From positions 1 to 5,738 of the forward strand of contig JAEZQV010000112.1 in assembly GCA_023441125.1 (NCBI GenBank): 5,738 nt of DNA. Reading direction: 5' to 3'. The DNA comes from Bacillota bacterium (GTDB lineage Bacteria; Bacillota_C; Negativicutes; Sporomusales; Sporomusaceae). Both the position numbers and the translations under genes were made by a program. This document shows, one piece after another, positions 1 to 5,645 of this stretch. The notes under the pieces were generated by a model, which saw only the letters and a list, made by a program, of their open reading frames with translations, was not told the DNA's origin and did no database searches. The first letter of the stretch is position 1; the number at the start of each line of letters is the position of its first letter.

Positions 1-98
1 AAGTAAGGCCCCTTATAGATGATAAGGTAGATAGGCCAGATGTGGAAGTGGAGTAATTCATGGAGCTGACTGGTACTAATAGGCCGAGGACTTGACTT
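1..98 (+). rRNA. rrl: 23S ribosomal RNA, 3' end (partial)
   Basis: This is the last ~98 nt of a 23S rRNA gene, cut by the window's left edge. The conserved 3'-terminal stretch is visible, including GGAGCTGACTGGTACTAATA at 61-80 and CCGAGGACTTGACTT at 84-98. The gene end is placed at about 97-98, because ACTTGAC there would form the closing helix with the 5' end of 23S, which lies outside the window. A 5S gene follows on the same strand, as expected for a bacterial rrn operon. The exact 3' end is uncertain by a few bases. Confidence 0.95.
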
Positions 99-309
99 AA
101 GCAGCGAACCATGTTGTTGCGAGCCGAAAGGCGAAGCAAGAACATATGTGAGTCGCGTAGTTCCGAGCGGAGCGAGCGAACATCCTATATGTATCTTGTA
201 GCTTTGAAGTAGCAACCAGTTCGCAAACATCAGTAAATCTAATGCGCAGTCTTTCTTCTGTGAAGTTTTTAGGGAACATACTCTAACGAGATGTTCACCT
301 AATTTAATA
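99..309 (+). other. 23S-5S internal transcribed spacer, no tRNA
   Basis: This ~210 nt spacer lies between the 23S and 5S genes. I found no tRNA cloverleaf and no credible ORF in it. It contains a short hairpin around 116-139 (TTGC and GCC pairing with GGC and GCAA across a GAAA loop). A possible longer pairing joins 137-147 with 187-198. The clearest hairpin, at 271-300, is listed separately. These structures would be expected to take part in pre-rRNA folding and processing. Confidence 0.75.
271..300 (+). other. pre-5S spacer hairpin, likely rRNA processing structure
   Basis: GAACAT (274-279) pairs with ATGTTC (291-296), and CTC (281-283) pairs with GAG (288-290) around a TAAC loop. AGG (271-273) pairs with CCT (298-300), with single bulges at 280 and 297. 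The hairpin ends about 10 nt before the 5S gene. Its place in the rrn transcript suggests a role in folding or nuclease processing of the 23S-5S spacer; that role is inference. Confidence 0.55.
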
Positions 310-426
310 TCCAGTGACGATAGCTGTGGGGCTCCACCTGTTCCCATACCGAACACAGTAGTTAAGCCCACAAACGCCGAAGGTACTTGGTTGGAAACGG
401 CCCGGGAGATTAGGAAGTTGCTGGTT
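310..426 (+). rRNA. rrf: 5S ribosomal RNA
   Basis: A complete 5S rRNA gene of about 117 nt. The ends form the terminal helix: CCAGTGAC (311-318) pairs fully with GTTGCTGG (417-424), allowing G-U pairs. The conserved core is present: the TTCCCATACCGAACACAG stretch at 341-358, GTTAAGCCC at 361-369, and the helix IV/V region GGTACTTGGTTGGAAACGGC at 382-401. It follows the 23S gene after a ~210 nt spacer and is followed at once by a terminator, so it is the last gene of this rrn operon. The ends are good to a couple of bases. Confidence 0.96.
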
Positions 427-466
427 AGAAAAAAGACACTCAGAAATGAGTGTTTTTTGGCATATA
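386..466 (+). repeat. direct repeat copy 1: 5S 3' end plus terminator
   Basis: This ~81 nt unit covers the 3' third of 5S rRNA, the terminator hairpin and the following GGCATATA. It recurs at 670-751 with only a handful of substitutions and small indels, mostly in the terminator stem and loop. Similarity stops after GGCATATA on the right and at CTTGG on the left. Confidence 0.85.
431..458 (+). terminator. rho-independent terminator of the rrn operon
   Basis: ACACTCA (436-442) pairs with TGAGTGT (447-453) around a GAAA tetraloop. The stem extends through flanking A and T runs (431-434 with 455-458, with a G-T wobble between). The run of six T at 453-458 is the termination tract. The A run upstream also makes it usable on the opposite strand. 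A second small hairpin, TTTTGGC (455-461) with GCCAAAA (467-473) and loop ATATA, overlaps the tract. Confidence 0.9.
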
Positions 467-541
467 GCCAAAAGATGAGTCTAAAGTTCGCAGATCCGCC
501 TGTTTCTATGCCTGAGTGCATTTTTTGTAACTATAGCAAAA

Positions 542-669
542 CTTAGACCGTTCAGAGTGTCCCAGATGCGAGGCGGAGGGAGGACGTGACCGGAGTAGTA
601 CTGGAAGTACGGCGAAGGGAACGCCCGGACTGACAACGAAGCAGGTGGGGCGCTATGGACGGTCGTAGG
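542..669. repeat. long inverted-repeat element, potential hairpin RNA
   Basis: The arms 546-569 and 641-664 are complementary at 21 of 24 positions counting G-T pairs; the outermost pairs are GACCGT with ACGGTC. Four further outer pairs (542-545 with 666-669) form if G665 is bulged. The enclosed ~71 nt is purine-rich. It holds a small hairpin, GTACT (598-602) with AGTAC (606-610), and two related direct copies of a GGCG-R-AGGGA...ACG motif starting at 572 and 611. No ORF fits it. It ends exactly where the 5S-like fragment begins. The look is that of a dispersed structured repeat, and I have a vague recollection of similar sequence in Negativicutes genomes, but I cannot verify this. The rest of the gene-free stretch upstream (474-541) shows nothing I recognise. 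Confidence 0.6.
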
Positions 670-711
670 CTTGGCTGGAAACGGCCCGGGTCATTAGGAA
701 GTTGCTGGTTC
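670..711 (+). pseudogene. 5S rRNA 3' fragment (truncated duplicate)
   Basis: Positions 670-710 match the 3' third of the intact 5S gene (386-426) almost base for base. The differences are one change in CTTGG[C/T]TGG and a two-base change at 691-692. The remaining two thirds of 5S, including the 5' half of the terminal helix, are absent; the long inverted repeat occupies that place. The fragment cannot form the closing helix, so it is not a working 5S gene. It is best explained as the remnant of a second 5S copy left by duplication or recombination between rrn operons. Confidence 0.82.
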
Positions 712-713
712 AT

Positions 714-743
714 AAAAAACACTCATGAAAATGAGTGTTTTTT
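714..743 (+). terminator. rho-independent terminator, second copy
   Basis: A perfect 13-bp stem: AAAAAACACTCAT (714-726) pairs with ATGAGTGTTTTTT (731-743) around a GAAA tetraloop, ending in six T. It works symmetrically on both strands. It lies directly upstream of the SagB-like gene, with 17 nt between its T run and that gene's ribosome binding site, so it would block readthrough from the rrn side. Confidence 0.85.
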
Positions 744-775
744 GGCATATAAGAAAAAGTAGAGGGAGATGCCGG

Positions 776-1519
776 ATGACTACTGATATTGGCAAGCAAT
801 TCATGGAGAAGACCAAATATCCCCATATGCAGCCGGCAGATCAGGCGCGCGGCTTGCCTCAGCCGCCGGTAGAGCTTGACCTGCCCGGAATTACTTCTGT
901 AATTGATTTACCCAGTCCGCAGGATTTCCGGCCGGCGGAGATTTCCGTTACGCAAGCCATTGTTGAGCGGGTTAGTGTCCGGAAATATGCAGAACAAGCG
1001 TTATCTATCGCTGAACTGTCTTATTTACTCTGGTGTACGCAAGGGGTTAAATCCATTGAACCGCATTTAGTGACCCTGAGAACGGTACCTTCAGCCGGTG
1101 CGCGGCATGCCTTTGAAACTTATTTACTCATTAACCGGGTGGACGGCTTGGCGCCAGGTTTATATAAATTTTTGGCAATTGACCACCAGTTGGCTAAAAT
1201 TGATACTGGTGACAGCACTATGAGTGAGGTCATTACTGCGGCATGCCTCCGGCAAAATTTTGTCAGGCAGAGTGCGGCTACATTTATCTGGACGGCGGCG
1301 GTATACCGGATGACCTATCGTTATGGGCAGCGCGGCTACCGTTATTTGCACATTGATGCCGGGCATGTATGCCAGAATCTATACCTGGCGGCCGGGGCCA
1401 TCCACAGTGGGGTCTGTGCCATTGCCGCTTTTGATGACGACAAGCTGAATGCGGCACTCCGGCTTGATGGTGAAACTCAGTTTGCCATCTACGTTGCCAC
1501 TGTCGGCAAGAAGCCATAG
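776..1519 (+). CDS. SagB/ThcOx-type nitroreductase-family flavoprotein
   Basis: This 247-residue protein belongs to the nitroreductase fold, SagB/ThcOx branch. Members bind FMN and, where characterised, oxidise azolines to azoles in peptide natural products. Visible are R65-x-S-V-R69-K-Y71, the usual N-terminal FMN-phosphate motif; the loop P105-SAGARH-111 typical of SagB homologues; and the C-terminal GYRYLHIDAGHVCQNLYLAA block (187-206). The first ~60 residues (with TKYPHMQ and QPPVEL) match the leader usual for stand-alone family members. I chose the ATG at 776 because AGAGGGAG (761-768) precedes it by 7 nt; the in-frame ATG at 725 lies inside the terminator hairpin and would add 17 unlikely residues. 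No precursor peptide, YcaO or transporter partner is next to it, so an azole-forming role is not supported. Family assignment is firm and substrate unknown. No promoter could be placed between the terminator and the gene. Confidence 0.88.
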   Translation: MTTDIGKQFMEKTKYPHMQPADQARGLPQPPVELDLPGITSVIDLPSPQDFRPAEISVTQAIVERVSVRKYAEQALSIAELSYLLWCTQGVKSIEPHLVTLRTVPSAGARHAFETYLLINRVDGLAPGLYKFLAIDHQLAKIDTGDSTMSEVITAACLRQNFVRQSAATFIWTAAVYRMTYRYGQRGYRYLHIDAGHVCQNLYLAAGAIHSGVCAIAAFDDDKLNAALRLDGETQFAIYVATVGKKP

Positions 1520-1595
1520 CAAGCTGGTAGGGTTACCCGTTACCGGAGCCAAAGTTGCCTGAATACTTTTTCTATATTTCCATAAGAGAAATTCC

Positions 1596-1624
1596 TTGAC
1601 AGTAATTTTAGGCCGTGTTACTAT
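1596..1624 (+). promoter_or_regulatory. sigma-A-type promoter of the met operon
   Basis: A perfect -35 box TTGACA (1596-1601) is followed after exactly 17 bp by TACTAT (1619-1624), which matches 4 of 6 positions of the TATAAT consensus. Transcription would start near 1631, about 14 nt before the first paired base of the riboswitch. The rest of the gap after the SagB-like gene (1520-1595) shows no gene and no convincing terminator. Confidence 0.8.
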
Positions 1625-1644
1625 TACTCAAGAACTAAATACAG

Positions 1645-1758
1645 TATTTTTCATCAAGAGTTGGCTGAGGGACTGGCCCTATGAAGCCGCGGCAACCATC
1701 GCACAGGCGAACGGTGCCAATTCCTGCAACCCGCTGAGGGTTTGGCAGATGAAGAATA
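1645..1758 (+). ncRNA. SAM-I (S-box) riboswitch aptamer
   Basis: The leader binds S-adenosylmethionine and controls the downstream methionine-transport genes. The S-box signature is clear: TCATCAAGAG at 1651-1660, GGCTGAGGGACTGGCCCTAT (1663-1682) with the kink-turn bases, GAAGCC, then GGCAACC (1691-1697). GGTGCC (1713-1718) closes the P3 arm. The P4 arm is CAACCC (1727-1732) with GGGTTTG (1738-1744). The P1 stem is long: TATTTTTCATC (1645-1655) pairs with GATGAAGAATA (1748-1758) with one G-U. An expression platform follows directly. All core elements are intact, so it should be functional. Confidence 0.96.
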
Positions 1759-1784
1759 GCATAGTAAGTATATATGCCTCTTCA
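1750..1784 (+). promoter_or_regulatory. riboswitch antiterminator
   Basis: TGAAGA (1750-1755), part of the 3' strand of aptamer stem P1, can pair with TCTTCA (1779-1784), the 5' strand of the terminator. The stem is reinforced by GCATA (1759-1763) with TATGC (1773-1777). SAM binding holds 1750-1755 in P1, freeing 1779-1784 to form the terminator. Without SAM the antiterminator forms and the operon is transcribed. This is an OFF switch, as known for S-box leaders. Confidence 0.8.
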
Positions 1785-1806
1785 CTGCGAAGAGGCTTTT
1801 TTATTT
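1776..1806 (+). terminator. riboswitch-controlled intrinsic terminator
   Basis: GCCTCTTC (1776-1783) pairs perfectly with GAAGAGGC (1789-1796) around a 5-nt loop, followed by TTTTTTATTT. It lies between the SAM-I aptamer and the metN ribosome binding site and shares its 5' strand with the antiterminator. It should form when SAM is bound and stop transcription before metN. Confidence 0.93.
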
Positions 1807-1836
1807 TAGCAATGGCAAGGAGGATAATTTACCGGT

Positions 1837-2892
1837 ATGATTACGCTGACTGGCTTGCAGAAGATATATCGGGGTGAGTCGGGCGCCGTAAAGGCTCTTG
1901 ACAATGTATCCCTTACGATCAAACAGGGTGAAATCTATGGCATTATTGGCAAAAGCGGCGCCGGCAAAAGTACATTGATTCGCTGCATTAATCTTTTGGA
2001 GCGCCCGACGGCCGGCCAGGTACTTGTTGCCGGCCAGGATATGACCGCGCTGTCTGAGGCTGAACTTAGGACAGCGCGGAAAAGTATTGGCATGATATTT
2101 CAGCATTTTAATCTGCTCTCATCCCGTACTGTGCTTGAGAACGTGGCTTTTCCCCTGGAGATTGCCGGTGTCAGCCGTGCAGAGCGGGAACAAAAAGTCT
2201 TGCCGCTGCTCGAGTTAGTCGGCCTCAGTGACAAGCGGGATGTATACCCGGCTCAGCTTAGCGGCGGACAAAAGCAACGGGTAGGCATTGCTCGGGCATT
2301 GGCCAGTCAGCCTAAAGTTTTGTTATGCGATGAAGCAACCTCTGCGCTTGATCCGCAGACAACCGAATCTATTTTAGCATTATTAAAAGATATTAATAAA
2401 AAACTGGGCTTGACAATTGTCCTGATTACTCATGAAATGCATGTTATCAAAGCGATCTGTGACCAGGTCGCGGTTATTGAAGGCGGGCACTTAGTGGAAA
2501 CAGGCAAGGTATTTGATGTATTTACCAAGCCGCAATCGGCAACGGCCCGTGAATTCATTAAAGCCGTAATCAATAATAAGCTGCCGGACGTATTAACCGC
2601 GGCATTATCAGAACAGCCGGAACCCGGCAGCAATGTCGTGATCAGGTTATCCTTTTTTGGCGCCGCCACCAATGAGCCGGTTATTGCCGGGCTTATCAGA
2701 CGGTTTGCGGTTGATGTAAATATTATATCCGGCAATATAGACCATCTGCAGGATATTCCTTATGGCACATTACTTATTGAACTGTCCGGCAAACCGGAGG
2801 ATGTACAAAATGCGTTAAACTATCTGCAAGCCAGAGATTTAGGGACAGAGGTGATTGGTTATGTCGCAAGACATGCTTATGCTGCTGGTTGA
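1837..2892 (+). CDS. metN: methionine ABC transporter ATP-binding protein MetN
   Basis: This is the cytoplasmic ATPase of the MetNIQ methionine importer, 351 residues, normal for the family. The nucleotide-binding domain has Walker A GKSGAGKST (38-46), Q-loop Q89, signature LSGGQ (141-145), Walker B ending in D165-E166, and switch H199. Residues ~264-347 form the C-terminal NIL (ACT-like) domain, which in characterised homologues binds methionine and inhibits transport when the cell is replete. The ATG at 1837 follows AAGGAGGA (1817-1824) by 12 nt, a slightly long spacing, but no better in-frame start exists and MITLTGLQKIY is a typical MetN N-terminus. It is the first gene after the SAM-I riboswitch, so it is controlled both by SAM at transcription and probably by methionine at the protein. 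The end overlaps metI by 32 nt. Confidence 0.96.
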   Translation: MITLTGLQKIYRGESGAVKALDNVSLTIKQGEIYGIIGKSGAGKSTLIRCINLLERPTAGQVLVAGQDMTALSEAELRTARKSIGMIFQHFNLLSSRTVLENVAFPLEIAGVSRAEREQKVLPLLELVGLSDKRDVYPAQLSGGQKQRVGIARALASQPKVLLCDEATSALDPQTTESILALLKDINKKLGLTIVLITHEMHVIKAICDQVAVIEGGHLVETGKVFDVFTKPQSATAREFIKAVINNKLPDVLTAALSEQPEPGSNVVIRLSFFGAATNEPVIAGLIRRFAVDVNIISGNIDHLQDIPYGTLLIELSGKPEDVQNALNYLQARDLGTEVIGYVARHAYAAG

Positions 2893-3514
2893 GGCCTTGG
2901 GTGAAACATTGTATATGGTGGCGGTTTCCTCGCTGGTAGCCGCCCTGCTGGGCATACCGCTGGGCGTCATTTTGGTTATAAGCGGTAAAGGTCATATCAA
3001 AGAAAACCTTGCCTTTAATCAGTCGCTAGGGGCTATTGTCAATGCGGCCCGCTCGACGCCCTTTATTATCCTCATGGTGGCCATCATTCCGTTTACCCGG
3101 ATCATTGCCGGAACGTCGATTGGCACCAACGCGGCGATTGTGCCGCTCAGCCTTGCCGCCATTCCTTTTGTGGCCCGCATTGTCGAGTCGGCGCTCAAGG
3201 AAGTGGACGCCGGGCTAGTTGAAGCCGCACAAGCAATGGGGGCATCACCGGCCCAGATTATCCTGAAAGTACTTATCCCGGAGGCTATGCCGTCCATTGT
3301 ATTGGGTTTGACGCTGACAATCATCAGCCTGATCGGCTACTCGGCTATGGCTGGCGCTATTGGCGGCGGCGGTCTGGGAGACTTGGCCATTCGCTATGGC
3401 TATCAGCGCTTCAGAGGCGATGTGATGCTGGCGACGGTGGTTATCTTAATCGCCCTGGTGCAAATTGTACAATCAAGCGGTGACTATTTTGCCAGCAAGC
3501 TTAATAAGCGCTAA
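2861..3514 (+). CDS. metI: methionine ABC transporter permease MetI
   Basis: This is the inner-membrane channel subunit of the methionine importer, 217 residues, the same length as E. coli MetI. Hydrophobic spans lie at about 15-41, 55-78, 89-110, 138-165 and 185-207, consistent with the five-helix MetI topology. The EAA coupling motif, which docks on MetN, is at 121-141 (E121-A-A-x-x-M-G127 through I139-P-E141). The GAIGGGGLGDLA stretch near the C-terminal part is a family hallmark. I chose ATG 2861, preceded by GAGGTG (2848-2853) with 7 nt spacing; a TTG at 2855 is too close to that site. The start lies inside metN, a 32-nt overlap in another frame that suggests translational coupling. Confidence 0.95.
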   Translation: MSQDMLMLLVEALGETLYMVAVSSLVAALLGIPLGVILVISGKGHIKENLAFNQSLGAIVNAARSTPFIILMVAIIPFTRIIAGTSIGTNAAIVPLSLAAIPFVARIVESALKEVDAGLVEAAQAMGASPAQIILKVLIPEAMPSIVLGLTLTIISLIGYSAMAGAIGGGGLGDLAIRYGYQRFRGDVMLATVVILIALVQIVQSSGDYFASKLNKR

Positions 3515-3555
3515 TTAAATTAACATTGGTTCCTAACAAAGGAGGTACTCAATAT

Positions 3556-4752
3556 ATGCAAGCTGTTATCCGGAATATTCGCGAGGGTGGCTACGCTTCC
3601 GCCAAGGCCAGACAATTTACCGAGTCGGTAATACGGGAGATGAGCCGGATCGCCGCGGCTCATAATGCGATCAATCTGGCTCAGGGCTTTCCAGATTTCC
3701 CTGCGCCGGAAGCGATTAAGCAAGCGGCTGTGCGCGCCGTAATGGCGGATCACAATCAGTATGCCATAACCTGGGGTACCAAAGGGCTGCGCGATGCCAT
3801 CGCCGCTAAGGTTAAGCGCGACTACGATGTCACCATTGATCCTGAACGGCAGCTGACGGTGTGCTGCGGTGCCACCGAAGGCATGATTGCCACATTACTG
3901 GCTACGGTAAATCCGGGCGATGAGGTTATTATCTTTGAGCCTTTCTATGAAAATTACGGCGCCGACGTAATCCTGTGCGGCGCTGTCCCTAAATATATCA
4001 GCCTGAATCCGCCGGAATTCAACTTCAACCGCGCCGAACTGATTGCTGCCTTTTCCGCTAAAACCAAAGCCATTATTATTAATACACCCAATAATCCGAC
4101 CGGTAAAGTGTTTAACCGGGAGGAACTGGGACTGATCGCCGAACTTTGTATTAAATATGATGTGTTGGCAATTAACGATGAGATTTACGAACATATTTTG
4201 TATGACAATACCGAACATATTCCGCTGTGGACACTGCCGGGAATGGCCGAGCGCACCATTGCCGTAAACAGCGTTTCCAAGACTTTCAGCGTAACCGGCT
4301 GGCGAATCGGTTTTGTACAGGCTTCCGCCGAGATTACGGCTTCCATCCGCAAAGTTCATGATTTTCTAACAGTAGGCGCGGCTGCGCCGCTGCAGGTAGC
4401 CGCGGCGGAGGCGTTCAACTTTGGCGCGGAATACTATCAGGAACTGGCCGGTTTCTACCGTGAACGGCGGGACTTTTTGCTGAATGCCTTGGCAAGAATC
4501 GGCTTTACCTGTGTCAGACCGCAGGGAGCCTACTACATTATGGCTGATATTACTCCGTTTGGCTGGGATGACGATGTTGCCTTTGCGAAATATCTGGCCA
4601 GTGAAATCGGGGTAGCTGTTGTCCCGGGGTCCAGCTTTTTCCGGCCGGAAAGTTCCGCCGGTAAAACCTTGATACGGTTCTGTTTCTGCAAAAAGCTGGA
4701 AACGCTGGCGGCCGCTGTTGAACGGCTGGAAAAATTATCTCTAAAAAAGTAA
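3556..4752 (+). CDS. class I/II PLP-dependent aminotransferase
   Basis: A 398-residue fold-type I aminotransferase, cytoplasmic, transferring amino groups between an amino acid and a 2-keto acid. Visible are NLAQGFPDF near the N-terminus, phosphate-loop G105-ATEG-109, N176-TPNNPTG-183 with N180 at the PLP ring, D208 and Y211 in NDEIY, the PLP Schiff-base lysine K242 in SVSKTFSVTGWRIGF, and R374 for the substrate carboxylate. All catalytic residues are intact. The pattern is closest to the methionine/kynurenine-type aminotransferases (YbdL-like). Its place between metI and metQ behind a SAM riboswitch suggests methionine or 4-methylthio-2-oxobutyrate as substrate, but that is inference; aromatic or aspartate-type substrates remain possible. 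The ATG at 3556 is 9 nt after AAAGGAGGT (3538-3546); an earlier in-frame TTG at 3526 would translate through that site and is rejected. Confidence 0.93.
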   Translation: MQAVIRNIREGGYASAKARQFTESVIREMSRIAAAHNAINLAQGFPDFPAPEAIKQAAVRAVMADHNQYAITWGTKGLRDAIAAKVKRDYDVTIDPERQLTVCCGATEGMIATLLATVNPGDEVIIFEPFYENYGADVILCGAVPKYISLNPPEFNFNRAELIAAFSAKTKAIIINTPNNPTGKVFNREELGLIAELCIKYDVLAINDEIYEHILYDNTEHIPLWTLPGMAERTIAVNSVSKTFSVTGWRIGFVQASAEITASIRKVHDFLTVGAAAPLQVAAAEAFNFGAEYYQELAGFYRERRDFLLNALARIGFTCVRPQGAYYIMADITPFGWDDDVAFAKYLASEIGVAVVPGSSFFRPESSAGKTLIRFCFCKKLETLAAAVERLEKLSLKK

Positions 4753-4773
4753 CCAGGATAAGGAGCGATTAAC

Positions 4774-5592
4774 ATGCAAAAATACTTGAAACGCTTAGCC
4801 TTAGCAGCCGTAGTAACCTTTGCTGTTACCGGTCTGGCAGGCTGCGGCCAGCAGACAGCTGCGCCGGCAGCAGACAAGCCGCTTAAAGTGGGAGTAACCG
4901 CCGGGCCGCATGCCGAGATTATGGATGCCGTGAAAAAAGTGGCCGAGAAAGATGGCCTTAAAATCCAGATTGTTGAGTTTAATGACTACGTCCAGCCCAA
5001 TGTGGCGTTAAGCCAGGGTGACATTGATGTTAACAGCTTCCAGCATCAGCCCTATCTGGATAATATGGTGCAGGACCGGAAATATGATATTGTGTCGGTG
5101 GCTAAAACCGTTATTTATCCTATGGGCATCTATTCCAAAAAAGTTAAATCACTGAGCGAGCTGCAACCCGGGGCCACCATTGCCATTCCCAATGACCCTA
5201 CCAATGGCGGCCGTGCGTTGTTGTTGTTAGAAAAACAAGGCCTGATAAAACTTAAGGCGGGTGCCGGCCTCAAAGCGGCCGCAGCCGATATTGCCGAAAA
5301 TCCGAAAAACTTTAAGATTAAAGAGCTGGATGCGGCGCAGGTACCGCGTTCCATGGAGGATGTCGAGCTGGCGGCCATTAATACCAACTATGCCATGACG
5401 GCCGGTCTGGTTCCGAATAAAGATGCGCTGGCCATTGAAGACGGCAATTCCCCTTATGCCAATGTAATTGCGGTTAGGTCCAAGGATAAGGACAATCCGG
5501 CCATAACCAAACTTATTAAGGCCTATCAGTCGGAAGATGTAAAGAAGTTTATCGATGAGCATTTCAAAGGGTCAGTAATCGCTACTTGGTAG
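4774..5592 (+). CDS. metQ: methionine-binding lipoprotein MetQ
   Basis: This is the substrate-binding component of the MetNIQ importer, NlpA/lipoprotein-9 family, 272 residues, the usual length. The N-terminus is a lipoprotein signal: basic MQKYLKR, a hydrophobic stretch, then lipobox L21-A-G-C24, so the mature protein is lipid-anchored through C24. The mature domain opens with KVGVTAGPHAEIM. Ligand-site regions of the family are present: Q90-HQPYLD-96, N140-DPTNGGRAL-149 with R147, and N203-TNYA-207 with N205. An Ala-rich linker follows the cysteine. ATAAGGAGCG (4757-4766) lies 7 nt before the ATG. The gene is 21 nt after the aminotransferase stop and ends the operon, followed by a strong terminator. 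It may bind L-methionine, D-methionine or derivatives; the sequence does not decide. Confidence 0.95.
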   Translation: MQKYLKRLALAAVVTFAVTGLAGCGQQTAAPAADKPLKVGVTAGPHAEIMDAVKKVAEKDGLKIQIVEFNDYVQPNVALSQGDIDVNSFQHQPYLDNMVQDRKYDIVSVAKTVIYPMGIYSKKVKSLSELQPGATIAIPNDPTNGGRALLLLEKQGLIKLKAGAGLKAAAADIAENPKNFKIKELDAAQVPRSMEDVELAAINTNYAMTAGLVPNKDALAIEDGNSPYANVIAVRSKDKDNPAITKLIKAYQSEDVKKFIDEHFKGSVIATW

Positions 5593-5614
5593 CAGCTTGG
5601 GCCCACCATAGAAA

Positions 5615-5640
5615 AGGGGCTGTCGCGCTAAGGCGGCCCT
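5615..5640 (-). terminator. weak hairpin, possible minus-strand terminator
   Basis: AGGG (5615-5618) and CTGTC (5620-5624) pair with the GGCGGCCCT run (5632-5640), with one bulge and G-U pairs, around a GCGCTAA loop. On the + strand it is followed by A residues, so it is not a + strand terminator. On the - strand it is followed by a short T run, so it could stop transcripts entering from the right. The G-U pairs make it weak. Confidence 0.35.
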
Positions 5641-5645
5641 AAAAA

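Larger units (their letters stand above)
670..751 (+). repeat. direct repeat copy 2: 5S 3' end plus terminator
   Basis: This is the second copy of the unit at 386-466. The left boundary coincides with the right end of the inverted-repeat element at 669. The right boundary lies about 10 nt before the ribosome binding site of the next gene. The copy has kept a fully paired terminator, so the hairpin has stayed intact although the 5S part is broken. Confidence 0.85.

Noticed and set aside
97..279. A 60-residue minus-strand reading frame in the rrn spacer
   Set aside because: It lies within the 23S-5S transcribed spacer, antisense to rRNA, without a recognisable protein or ribosome binding site.
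542..669. Insertion sequence or CRISPR repeat
   Set aside because: There is no transposase ORF and no regular repeat-spacer series; one inverted repeat of this size fits a structured repeat better.
725..775. N-terminal extension of the SagB-like gene from ATG 725
   Set aside because: The ATG lies in the 5' arm of the terminator hairpin and has no ribosome binding site; ATG 776 has one at proper spacing and matches the family N-terminus.
427..775. Possible tRNA gene after 5S
   Set aside because: I looked for a cloverleaf with a TTCGA-type T-loop and a 7-bp acceptor stem and found none; the only strong structures are the terminators and the long inverted repeat.
1526..1544. Small hairpin after the SagB-like gene (GGTAGGG with CCC and TACC)
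   Set aside because: It has a 3-nt loop, a 2-nt bulge and no T run directly after it, so it is not a convincing terminator.
1596..1877. A 93-residue + strand reading frame
   Set aside because: It covers the promoter, SAM-I aptamer and terminator, begins at the TTG of the -35 box, and runs into metN in another frame. It is not a gene.
3895..4359. A 154-residue minus-strand reading frame
   Set aside because: It is entirely antisense to the aminotransferase, whose catalytic motifs are intact; the minus-strand translation has no recognisable domain.
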